DNA of 64,000 bases, taken from NCBI GenBank assembly GCA_905183005.1, contig CAJJDO010000115.1, positions 256,105-320,104 on the forward strand, given 5' to 3'. Both the position numbers and the translations under genes were made by a program. The notes under the pieces are model-generated. The model made no database searches, was not told where the DNA came from, and saw nothing but the letters and a program-made list of their open reading frames with translations. The DNA comes from Paramecium pentaurelia (taxonomy: Eukaryota > Ciliophora > Oligohymenophorea > Peniculida > Parameciidae). Shown here in pieces: positions 24,255 to 35,816 of this stretch (the first letter of the stretch is position 1; every line of letters starts with the position of its first letter).

Positions 24255-27200
24255 ATGAAGCAATTTAATTAATTGAAAAACTTTAACTATTATGTTGCAA
24301 GTTATCACATTTTGCTTGAAATGAATTTTATTAACTTAAACAAATTATGGTTATATTTGATTCATTTGATATCAGAATTTTAGATATTTGGAATCATCGT
24401 ATTAAATTTGAATGAAGAATTACTTTAATTACCCTTAATGAACATTGATTATGGATTGAACATTATTTCTATTGTTTCAAGACCATATAAATTAATTGTT
24501 AAAGATAACTTTTTTTTATATTCTTACACTATTCCATTAGCAGTTCTATCATTTTATATAATCCATTAGTTCTTTACTTACTATTAATTTTCAAACTAAT
24601 CTTAAAAAAGTATAATGGAATATGTAATGAAAAGCAATAATATTAAACTTATTTTTCATGGTTTAAATTTAATATTTATAGCAATATTTGACAAACTATT
24701 TTGTATACCATGTATCCAATTAGCATGTTATTCAGTTCAAAAAAACATAAGTAATGAATCTTTTGGAGCTTTGGAATTTATTAATACATTATTTTCTATG
24801 ATTGCATTAATTCTAATATTTTGGATTCAATTATTATATTTGATGTTAGTGAAAGAAGCTATTACATTATAATTATTTAATTTTAAAGTGCTATTATTTT
24901 AAGGTTTAGACTATTTTTATACATTTTTAATTTACATTTTTGTAATATTAGATTGTATAAATTTAGAAAATAAGGTTAGGAATTACTTAATCTTTGTTTT
25001 ATTTATAATTTCATCTATATTAAAATTAAATTAGTTATTAACAAAATATTAATATGTAAGTGATATACAAGATTTCTTAATTAATTTGAATGTAGCATTT
25101 ATTATAATATCAATAATATTAATAGGAAATTAATTTATTTAAGATAAATAGAATTTAATTATAATTGTAGTAATAATTCCAAGTTTAATTATAACAATAG
25201 TATAATAAATAAAAAAAAAAATAGATTTTAATATGCTTGTAATACTACCTGAAAATTAATCTACATATACATAACAATATTTAATAACAGTATTTTCATA
25301 AAAAAATTAATTGAATTGTATTTAATAATTCAGTCTTTCATTATTTGTATTTAATCATAAGAATAATTGTCAAGACAAATCATGTTAATGTAAAAAAACA
25401 GGTTTGATGGAAAATGATATTAAATTAAGATAATTATATCTTAAATAATTAATATTAGATTTTGGGAAATCAATAAATAGATTAGCTGATTAAAGTTTAA
25501 GAGGATTCTTTTCATTATTTTATATATAAAGTTTAATTGCAATAAATTAATCAGTTAAAGCATATCAATAAACAAATATATTACTACTTAAATAAAATGT
25601 TCATTAAATTAATGATTAATAAAATATCTTTAGTGAATAAACTAGCTATTCAATAACAGTTGAAGAAAATTAGAATGTTTATAAAAAGAAGAGTAATTCA
25701 GATATGATTCATAGACTTGAAAAGATCTCTTTAAATTAAATTAGTTATATTAATCTCATAAAATTAAGTATTATATTAGAAATAGCAAAATAAAATTTAA
25801 TTTCAAGTTTTAGTTTTGGAAATGTAGTTTAAAAAACATAATTAAGCTAAAGTGTTCAATTATTTATGAAAGTTGAAGAGTAACATCAATAATTAAAATA
25901 GAATATTATAAATATTATCAATAGAAAGAAAGATATATTTATGATAATGTCTTCAACTACAAGATTAAATCCTGAAAGATTCTTACATCAATGTTTAGAT
26001 TTGATAAGAAAAATAAACTTTATGGAAAATGAATTATCTCATTTGTTTTAAGAATTTCCAAGTAAAAAAATGTAATCTATATATTCATTTTATTGTGCTG
26101 AAATCTTAAGTAATTTTTTGTAAGCTTATAGAATTATCAATTATAATGCAATATCTGATAATGCTTTAATTAAAATATAAAAAAACTATTAAGTGGATTT
26201 ATTAACTACATAATTACATTATATGATTTTAGTAATGGATCATTAAGGAACAGGCTTATAAATAGTTGAAAGATCACATTAAATGCATAAAATAGTTGAA
26301 TATGAATAATAAGAATTTAAAGAAATTAAATCTATACTTTCCTTATTACCAAGAGGATTTTCTACTATTCATAAACATCTTATTGAAGATTTCTTAATTT
26401 CAGGTAGATCTAAGTTCTTTAGGGAATAAAATGTCAATTTAATTTTATAAAAAGATTCATTTTTAAGTCCAGTTGATTTTTTCTTTGATTTTGACCTAAC
26501 AAAATTATAAGAATTGACTTTTTAAGTATTTTTCTCAGAAACAAATGGTACTAATTCTTATTTAATTCTAAATAATAAGAATTTAATTTTAGGTGTAACA
26601 AGAGAATTATGTAAATAATTAAAATTATAAGAGTTTGAATTCTAAAAATTACCAGAATTATTTTATTTAACTGAAATTTAATAGATAATACCAGAATTCT
26701 ATTAATTAATAGATCAAAATAAAATTGATAAAAGTTAACCTTTTTCAAATGTTTAAATCATTTTTAATGATAAAAATCAAAATGGTTAAAAATCTTTATA
26801 AACTTATATTGATTAAATGAAGAAAAATCCTGAATGTATTAGATTTTATTATGCTAATATTGTGGTAACAATAAGATTAACTCATTCAATAATAGAAATA
26901 AAAAATGTTGTAGAATCAAAAAAATCAATTCAATAAGAATCTATTGATTAAGATAATTTTGAATAAGAATGTTATGAGTTTATTGAAGAATTGCATATAT
27001 AATAGCCTAATTTATTTAATAATGATTTATTCCCTAAATTAAAAAAAGAACCTGAAATTTAGATTGAATGTTTTATTTAAGAAGAAATACCTGAACATAT
27101 TGATTAAATTGATACTAATAGAGTAGTATCTATATAATAAAGATAATTACTATCTGAATCAATATAATAATATGATTTAATTAGTCCTGGAAAAAGTAAT

Positions 27201-29351
27201 AGATAATTAATTGATAAAACAAATAGTTTTGTAACACATTAAATAAATTTCAGTAGCTAATAAAGATTCTTTTAAAATTAAATAGAAGAGAAAGAAAAAG
27301 AATAATCTTAATCTAATTAATCAGGAGCTGAAAAAGGATTTGCAAAATTAAATTATGAATAAAATTAATAAAATGCTGAAATTAGAGAAAATTTAAGATA
27401 ATAATTAAATGAAGAAAATTAAACTTCTATACATGCCAAAAAACTTAATTTAGATAATGCAGCATCTAGTACTTTAGGAACATTTTCCTAAAATTTTTAA
27501 CTATTTAAAAAGTACGAATTATTATAATAAATTGTATCATCTGTTAAATTTTCAATTATGTTTGATTTAATGATATTTTCTCTTTTGATTGTTTCTTTGA
27601 TATCAATTATCTTTGCTATAGTTTTAATAAATAATTCAAGTACTGATATTTATAGTGCTTTAAGTTAGTTGCAAATGTTAGAATTTTATACTTCATTTAT
27701 GAATCCCTGTTATTTATTTTTATCATCATTTGCTTCCACTTATAATTATAGAAATGGAACATTTGATCATAATTAACAATAAAACATATAATCCTTAATT
27801 CAATACAATCAATATGTTATAAATCAATCATTTGTAAATATCAAATAAAGTTATGCTAATTAATCTAAAGGTAGTTTACTTTAATAAGATTTATCAACTA
27901 CTTTAATAGAATTTAAACACATTAAAGATAATTCTTTTACATCTGAATAAATTTCATTACGTGAATCTATATTTTCAATTATTCAATATCAATATAATTT
28001 TTAAACTATTTTTATTTAAGATAATGGAATAGAAAAAATGATGTAATAATTAATCCAATATATTATAAATTTGAATGATATCAACAATGAAATTTTGAAT
28101 TTAAATACAGAAATTATTACTTATATTAGTGATAGCAATTTGTTATTATAACATAAGTGGATAGTACTTTGTATTAGATGTATTTATTTAATTTTACTAT
28201 TTTAATTATCTGCTTGGCTATTATACATTAAACATATTAGAAAATACTCCAAACTTTTAAAATTATTTTAGAAGGTTGATGTTGTTTGGGTATTAAGAGA
28301 CTTAGAAAGATGTAAGGAATTACTTAGTTTACTTAATAAGGATTCTAATTTAATGTTTAGATATAAATTTAATATCTTTTTAAAGGAAAGATTCTTTAAA
28401 AGTGAATTATCTAAAAAACATATTATATAAGATAAGATTAAGAGAACAGGATTCATAAAATTAGATACTAAATAAAAACTATTATTAAGTAGGTTAGGCA
28501 GTTTTTTATTTTATTCATCTCTTTTTGGTATTTTCTTTATTTTTTCATTTGTTATGAATTTATAAGGGATTAAATTTATGGATTATTATCAAATAAAAAG
28601 TTTATAATATAATTCAATTGGTGAACTTGGTTTATCTATTCCTAAAGCTTATAGTTTAAGAGAAGTATTGTATTTTAAAAGTAATAACTTTGTTGGTTAT
28701 GAATATATATCATAAAATTTAACTGAACAATATTTACAAATCATATAGAGTAGTTTAGATAGTTTGAGTACTTATTTATAAACATACACCTTACTTGAAA
28801 GTAATTATAATGATGAAAAATTATTGGAATTAAATAATAAAACATTATGTGAAGATGAAAGTATTGTTAAAACTTTTGATTTACAGTAATAATATTTATG
28901 TAAATAAATCTATGATAATGTTATGGATAGAGGTCTATCTATAACAATAACAAAAATTAGGGATATTCTTTTGACTGAAATGAATAATTCTTAATCATTT
29001 ACTAGTAGAATTAATCCTCCATTTAATGAAATAGAAATTGGAATATATTTAAGTGTTATTATTATGAATGTTTTACAAACCATAAAAGCAGGACTCTCAG
29101 AGGAAGCAGATTAATTAAATATGACTATTTAGGTAATTCTAGAATCATATATTTAGATTGTTTCTATAATTTATTTAGTGTTTACATTCCTAAAAATAGG
29201 ATTCATTCTATTATTTGTTAGAAGTCATTATTTGAATGAATTTCAAAATGTTAAGAAATTAACAATCTTATTACCATAAGCTGCATTATTTATCGATGAT
29301 TTATTTGAAAGGCAATTAAGATAGCTCATTGCTAAAGAAAATCTCGTCTGA
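24255..29351 (+). CDS. giant multi-pass membrane protein, ciliate PAS/TmcB-like family
   Basis: One uninterrupted ciliate-code frame of 1,698 codons without an intron, starting MKQFNQLKNFNYYVASYHIL. The first about 320 residues hold several hydrophobic segments (IALILIFWIQLLYLMLV, AFIIISIILIG). A Cys cluster (NNCQDKSCQCKKTG) and a long soluble helical part follow. A PAS-like region comes next (GTGLQIVERSHQMHKIVEYE ... LLPRGFSTIHKHLIEDFLIS, like the 'lmP.i....H..fl..yl.tG' end of ciliate PAS domains). Then a Gln/Glu-rich linker and a C-terminal membrane part (MIFSLLIVSLISIIFAIVLI, LIYLVFTFLKIGFILLFV). Such TmcB-like proteins are greatly expanded in ciliates, with unknown, probably sensory roles. 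Family assignment rests on architecture and the PAS-like tail, not on a search. Confidence 0.8.
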
Positions 29352-29694
29352 ATTTATAATTATTCGAATATTATATATATATTATTGTTATATTAATATT
29401 TGGTGTTGATAAAAACAAATGTCTATAACATTTTTTATATAACATTCTAATATTAAATTGTATAAATAAAAGTAGATCAATAATGTCATTGTTAATGCAT
29501 AGTTGAGTCGTATGACATGTCACAATTTGCTATATTCTATAATTTATCTAATTTTATTGGTTCAACATCAACTATCATAGTTGGATGCAATTTATGAACT
29601 ATTTGATATCTATACATCAATAATATCAAAATCATTAAAACTATTATAGCCCCTGATTATATAATGATAATAGCAAAACACTCAGTTGGTATTT
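29352..29694. other. spacer
   Basis: About 340 bp, AT-rich, between the giant membrane protein and the next ORF; nothing recognised. Confidence 0.5.
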
Positions 29695-30309
29695 ATGAGC
29701 ACAAATCGACTCCCATTAAATGTTTCACAAATTAAAAAAATATAATTATTATACATTAGGATCTCAATCTTTTATGTATTAATACAATCTACAAATAATT
29801 CTTATTTTTTAAACATCCTATTTAGTTATTATTATTGTATCCATCAATTTACAAGAATAGATTAACTTGATTTATTGTTTAATAAATTAGTAGATTAGCA
29901 AAATGAATAACAATTAAAATAATAAGTTCAATATCTATATTCCAATCTCATATTCTATAAATATTTTTTAGAATTATTAGACTAAGAACTAAAGAATTTT
30001 ATAAAAAATTATTTAAGATGTCAATTAAAACATAGACTAGCCTGTAAAAGCTTTGAAATACTACTTTCTATACCTTAAATTCTACATTTGAAGATTGTTC
30101 TTTATTAAAATATAGATAGTAACAATACACTTTAAGAAGAGTTCATTTTTTATGTTAACCTATCTTATTTTTAAATGAAAAAAAGATTATTTTATTCCTC
30201 CTCTTTCAATATAAACATCAAAATTGATGATAAAATCTTCATGTTTATTGAGTTGTTTGTAATTTTAAACAAATTATCCTTTTTGAGGGAAAGTGATTAT
30301 TTTACATGA
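29695..30309 (+). pseudogene. intact 5' ORF (204 aa) of a probably decayed gene
   Basis: An open frame from MSTNRLPLNVSQIKKIQLLY to TGA at 30307, with a gene-like residue mix (FLELLDQELKNFIKNYLRCQ, LACKSFEILLSIPQILHLK, NNTLQEEFIFYVNLSYF) and gene-like G+C. Unlike neighbours it does not reach a natural end: protein-like sequence goes on downstream in another frame (see 30310-31346) and no GT-AG intron fixes the change. It may be a real short gene or the 5' part of a relic. No homology recognised. Confidence 0.45.
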
Positions 30310-31346
30310 ATTCAAAATGGATTTAACTTTAAATAAGCATAATACTTTTGAAAAGTATTTAGTAAATTATCAATAATCTTTTTATGCAATATTATAACAA
30401 TTTTGTTTGGTATAGAGGAGATTTAGAAATTAAGGTTTGAAGAATATTAAATTTAATATACTTTTATCATAAATCTAATATATTTATAATTAATTGAATG
30501 TAAAATAATACGAAACTAATGTTTTTACAATAATATTTGATAATTGATTGGAAAGAAAGATAACTTTATTTTCTTTATTATCTGTTAAAGAAGAAGTTCA
30601 TTTAATATAATTTCAATTAATAAGTCAATGTATTGAAGTAAGTAAGTTGAAATATGACTACTTAAAAATTTTAATCCATATTGAGTACTAAAACATAAAT
30701 TTCAATATTTAATTGATTTATATTTGACACGTTTAAAATTTCTAATAAAAAAAAAGATGATTTAGAAACATTTAAGTTGATTATCAAATTGAAAATTGAA
30801 TGGCATAAAATAATTATGTATTCTAATTGTAATTCTTAATATATATATTTATTAATAACATAAAATTATGTATTTAGAAGATGATTTTTATTATCCATTC
30901 TACCCTTTAGATTTAGTGAATCTCAATGATTTAAGAAAACAATATTTAGTTTATACTTTAATTATGATGAAAATTGGATTCAAAATATTTTAGCTTTGAA
31001 TATCTTTCATAATATTGAAATCTTCATAAAAAAAGGTATAATTTATAATATATTGATTGCAATGAAAACTATCAATACTGAATTGTTGAAATAATTAGAA
31101 AGAATTCCTTAAATAATTTAAACTTATAAACATCAATTGATAAAATATATAATTTAAAATATACTAGTAAATTTTACATTCTCAGTCTAAATTCTGACTA
31201 TATAAAAATTAATTAAGAAACTATTTTTAAGATAATATAAGAGTAACATAAGGAATTATATATTAGAATAATATTAAAATTAAGATTATCAAATTATAGG
31301 AGAGCTTTGGTTGGCAGTTTTTTTTTTTGAAATCTATTATGTTGTT
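30310..31346 (+). pseudogene. frameshifted, TGA-interrupted continuation (gene relic)
   Basis: Protein-like stretches continue on the plus strand but change frame and are cut by TGA. First a frame with MDLTLNKHNTFEKYLVNYQQ and LERKITLFSLLSVKEEVHLI (a TGA just before the second). Then another frame with KKDDLETFKLIIKLKIEWHK, LLSILPFRFSESQ, a TGA, FKKTIFSLYFNYDENW and LAMKTINTELLKQLERIPQI-like sequence, ending near 31346. At least four in-frame TGA codons are seen. No splice sites remove them. Best read as a decaying gene; sequencing error or recoding are alternatives. Confidence 0.4.
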
Positions 31347-31656
31347 ATTTTGTGATATGTAATGTTCTTTGAAAATATATTCATATATATTGTTATGGGG
31401 AAAGGAAGATAAGTAAGACGAAAATACGTTAATGGAATTAAGAATTAACAGATATTGGTAAGATTAAGTATAGAGTAAGTAAAATATTTGGAATGACTAA
31501 TAAATTTCACTTTTTTTTATTTAGAATAACCTAATAACTTTGAATTTTAGGTAGGATGACATCTACATTACCGTTTTATTCTGTTTTATACTTATACTTC
31601 CTTTGGGGTTTAAATATAACTTAACAACATAAATAAATAATTAATTATTTTTTTAG
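31347..31656. other. MYB upstream region, possible 5' exon
   Basis: Contains an ATG at 31395 opening a short frame (MGKEDKQDENTLMELRINRY) that could be a first exon of the MYB gene or an upstream ORF. The next 200 bases are AT-rich and include tttttttag just before the ATG at 31657, which also looks like an intron 3' end. Confidence 0.35.
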
Positions 31657-32774
31657 ATGATCAAGAAGAGGATTAGTAAGGATTAAAATAATTGTTAAAA
31701 ATACAAAAATTCTAATAAATCTAGAAAATATTGGACTGAAGAGGAAGATAATATCTTAAAATCAACAGTTTAGTTGCATGGTTCAGATTGGAAGCTCATT
31801 GCTGAGTATTTGAATGGACGAAATGCTAGTTAATGTGCTTAAAGATGGAAGAGAGTCAAACCTGATAATGTAATTTTATATTAATGTATTTATTAGGAAG
31901 AAAAAAATTAAAAATGGACACCTGAAGAAGATGAAAAAGTTAAGAGGTTAACTAAAGAATATAAGTTTGATTGGAAGGTGATTGCTCGTTTTCTCTCAAA
32001 TAGAACTGGAAGGCAAATTAGAGAACGATATATAAATCATCTAGACCCAAATATAACCACTAAGGCATGGAGTTAATAAGAAGATTTAAAAATATGGACC
32101 TTATACAAAAAGATAGGATCAAGATGGTCTGAGATGGCAAAGAAACTAAAAGGAAGACCAGTAAAATTTTTAGTTTATTATCTTTTTAGGAGAACATGAT
32201 TAAGAATAGATTTTATGGATATATTAGAAAAAATTATGCTAAACAAGAAAATCCTTACTATATAGTACCTAATCAAAAGAGATAACTTAATAGGGAGGAT
32301 GATCAAGTTGAAATTTTAAATAATCAAAATACTCTTGAAACAGGAATTTAAGATATTGAACCATAAATCATCGAACAAATTTAATAAAATAAATCAATAT
32401 AATAATAAGATGAATAATCTTAATCAGGCATCCATTCTATATTGTAATCACTATAATCTGAAAAACACAACCTTAGCATGATAAGCAATCAATAAGATCT
32501 TCAATAATTATAACTGTTTCATAAAATGTTTATAGAATCATCAGAAAATGAGTTTATGAAATTTGACCATCATCCAGTTAATTATTTATCAAATGAAAGC
32601 AATATTCATAGTTATGCTAACAGTCATAACTAATTTACATATACACCTCAAAAAGAAGAGGAGAATGATAACTTTCTCAATCAATTTTTATAAGTTGAAG
32701 GTTCCTCTGTACCTGTTGCAATGAGAGCCGATATATTTGAAGAATTTTAAAAATACTCTTAAATAGAGTATTGA
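31657..32774 (+). CDS. three-repeat MYB DNA-binding protein
   Basis: Three MYB repeats are clear. R1: YWTEEEDNILKSTVQLHGSD then WKLIAEYLNGRNASQCAQRW. R2: KWTPEEDEKVKRLTKEYKFD then WKVIARFLSNRTGRQIRERY. R3: AWSQQEDLKIWTLYKKIGSR then WSEMAKKLKGRP...MIKNRF. Trp spacing and helix-turn-helix cores are intact, so sequence-specific DNA binding as in c-MYB/3R-MYB (cell-cycle gene control) is likely. Introns of 27 nt (gtaatttta...attag) and 29 nt (gtaaaattt...tttag) split R1/R2 and R3. The C-terminal half is Gln/Asn/Ser-rich and probably disordered. The start at 31657 is the first Met of the repeat frame, but a 5' exon is possible (see upstream entry). Confidence 0.92.
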
Positions 32775-32994
32775 AATCCTCAAATACAGATTATGATTAT
32801 ACATCGAGTCATTTAAATTTTATTTATAAATATATAGTTAATACATTTTGTAAAAGTATAAGAAATTCAATGAATAGTTAAATATATAATATCAATTTAT
32901 ATTTGATTTCAATATTAATCTGTCTATTCTTCTCTATTCATGTTTTCTATCGTATAAAAATTACTGAAATAATATATTTTAAACATATTTAAAT

Positions 32995-34247
32995 ATGAAT
33001 TAATCAGAAACCTGCTATGATTCTGATTTATTTGTAAATGAACAATTGACAGGTTTAACTTGTCCAATAGGTTTAGGTGTACTTAGAAATCCAGTATTTG
33101 ATTAATGTGGACATGTATTTTGTCATGGATGTATCTCTGATTGGCTTAAAAAATAAAAACTATGTCCAATCAACAAGCAACCATTAAATGAAAATTAATT
33201 AATTAAAGCAATTCCAATTAAAAATATGATTGATGAACTAGAATTAAAATAATGTTTATTGAAATGTAATTGGAAAGGAAGTTTAGATAAATATTATACA
33301 CATGATGAAAAAGAATGTCCTGAAAAATAATTGCATTGTGTAAATAAAGATTGCAATATGTTAATCAAAAGAGCATCACTTAAATAGCATTTAGAGAATG
33401 AATGTCTATATTAATAAATAGTATGTGAAAAATGTTAATAAAATTTTATTAAATCTAATTAAAATCAACATGAATAAATATGTGAAGGAAGATTGATATA
33501 ATGTGAAGATTGTTAATAAGATATAAAATTTATAGATTACAATTAACATTAAATTATATGTCCTTAAAGGTATTAATTATATAATTATTTAGAAAAATTC
33601 AATGTCCAATTGAAGGATGTAATGAGAAAATAAAAGAAATTAATTTAGAAGAACATGTATCTAATTTTAAGCATATTTTAATACTTTAATAATAAATTAA
33701 ATAATTAAAAGAAGAATTAATATTATCTAATTAAAAATAGGATAAACATAAAATACCATATTTAGATGGTTGGAGAACATCCTTTTCTAAGAAAACAGAC
33801 AGTAGAGAATGGTTATCAATAAATTCCATGCAAAAAATATAAGGCCCATTTTGCTTACGTTTTGAAGCATAGAATGTTAATAAACGACCGAATTAATGGA
33901 GAGCAGTAATTGGAGTATCTAAAGATAAATTATAAAATAATCATTTATGGTATAGACAAAAAAATGTAATCAAATATATAAATAATATTAAGTCTTTTGT
34001 GTGGATATTTGGAGGTTTTAAATGCAGTAATTAAGCAGAAATATATGGTAGTGAGGTATAACATGAGAGCTTTTAGGGGAAAATGACTTTTAATCAATAA
34101 GGGGAACTATCTTATGAGTATTCAGGAATAGAATTAGGAGTTGCATTTGTATTGCCAAAAGAAGCCTATGTAGATGGAATATATTTAATCCTTTCTTTTG
34201 TTAATTAAGGAAAAATAAGATTATTGTCATTAGAAAGTTTAACTTGA
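32995..34247 (+). CDS. RING/TRAF-type zinc finger protein with C-terminal SPRY-like domain
   Basis: Starts MNQSETCYDSDLFVNEQLTG. The N-terminal RING-like module reads LTCPIGLGVLRNPVFDQCGH then VFCHGCISDWLKKQKLCPIN: the second Zn ligand (usually CPIC) is Gly and the last is Asn. Next come repeated TRAF-type zinc fingers (CVNKDCNMLIKRASLKQHL; IVCEKCQQNF; LIQCEDCQQDI). After a helical linker the C-terminal part (KTDSREWLSINSMQKI ... WRAVIGVSKDKLQ ... YEYSGIELGVAFVLPKEAYV) resembles a SPRY/B30.2-like sandwich. One 23-nt intron (gtattaatt...tttag). A family of ubiquitin-ligase scaffolds is likely, but with two RING ligands missing E3 activity is uncertain (a U-box-like fold is possible). Confidence 0.8.
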
Positions 34248-34479
34248 TATTTTTTCATTTATTTCTATAATAATAATAATGAGAGTAATTCAATAGATAA
34301 TCTATTGGATTATTAGTAATAAACTGGTTTTATATGAAATTGTTTTAAATAATAAAATAAAATAATTATTGATGAAATCAATCACTAATCTATTATCCTC
34401 TTTAGTTTCAAAGTAACATACACCATTTGTATAAAAATTGAATAATTGTTCCTTAATGTAGAATAATCCAATCATTTTA

Positions 34480-35744
34480 ATGACAGATATATTATATTTA
34501 ATAGAATGCTTTGAAGGATTTGGTCCAGAATGTAATGGAATTTATTTGACAGGATAAGAATATTTGTAATAGTTTTTTAAAGCAATAACAAATAAATCAT
34601 TGAATGGTTTTATTGCAATTAAAATTACTTTAACTATCCATTTAATTCTGTATGAATTTTAAATTGGAGATTGTATTGCAGATGAAATGGTAAAAGAAGG
34701 GTCATCAATACGAATTTAAGAAAATCAATAATTTAGTATGTTTGTTTAAAACTATTTGATGTATTTATTGAAACTAGCATAAAATTTAAAATTGTTTTAT
34801 GCTTGTAAAATAGGTTAATATCCAATTTTTGATTAAGATTAAACATATACATAATGTTCAGAGAATACAAGAGATCAATAATATCAATAATTTTAAATAT
34901 TGAAAAAAAACAATAATTTCAGAGATACAAATTTATAGTATCGAAATTATTAACAAAAGAAGTTAGAATTACATATGTAATAATAAACAGGATGTATATC
35001 AATAGAATAGAAAATTTTATATCTATTTAAATTACATAATTTATTAAATTAATGCATTTAGATTTTAAATTTATGCATAAATACTCTAAAACAATTAGAA
35101 AATTAAGATTCCAAAAACATATTCATAGAAATTAGTTGTGTTTTATGGAATGATTGTATGGTTATGTATAAATTTGCTACATAAGAAGTATTATCATCAT
35201 ATGATAATTTTAGTTATGCAAGTTACTTGATTCTTTTAGATTCATGCCCTTATAACAATTGCTTTCAATTTAACAAATATATTGGGTAACTATAAACTCT
35301 TCAACTTAAATTAAATATTTATATAACAATAGAAAATATTTTGATTAATAAAATATTGTAAAATTACCATTTTGGTTTGAAGAAAATAAAAAACTTTCTT
35401 AAGAAATTTAAAATAGCATTATTGATAATAAAATGCAATAAATACCAGATTCAACTAGAAATGTAAATAAAGTATCAACACCTTAAGCATATTAAACATA
35501 AAAATCACCAACTAATATTGCTTAACCATTCACTTCAAGAATAGGAATTTCTTAAAACTCTACAAAAACAACAATACCTTAATAACCTTATTTCATAGCT
35601 AATAAAAAATTATAACAATAACCATAATAATTAGAAACTTAATAACCTATGAGTACTAGAGCAAAAAACTTTGTTGGAAGTATATTTTCTGATGAATAAT
35701 TAACTATTTCTCCAAGAGAATCTACAAAATAATAATAATAATGA
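34480..35744 (+). CDS. unknown conserved-looking protein with Gln-rich tail
   Basis: Starts MTDILYLIECFEGFGPECNG. The first about 270 residues look folded: mixed helices, several Cys (CFEGFGPEC, FYACKIGQYPIF, EISCVLWNDCMVMYKF) and Leu-rich helices (LHNLLNQCIQILNLCINTL). The last about 110 are disordered, Ser/Thr/Gln/Pro-rich (PDSTRNVNKVSTPQAYQTQK), ending in a run of Gln codons before TGA 35742. One 26-nt intron (gtattatca...tttag, near 35190) joins the parts. No family recognised. The ordered half plus regulatory-looking tail, and strong codon evidence, make it a real gene. Confidence 0.7.
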
Positions 35745-35816
35745 TAATTATTTAAATGATACTTTATTTATAAAAACATAGTATATTTAATAATATAATT
35801 TAACATAGTTTAAAAA

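Noticed and set aside
26551..28456. Two short minus-strand ORFs
   Set aside because: Both lie within the uninterrupted 1,698-codon plus-strand gene.
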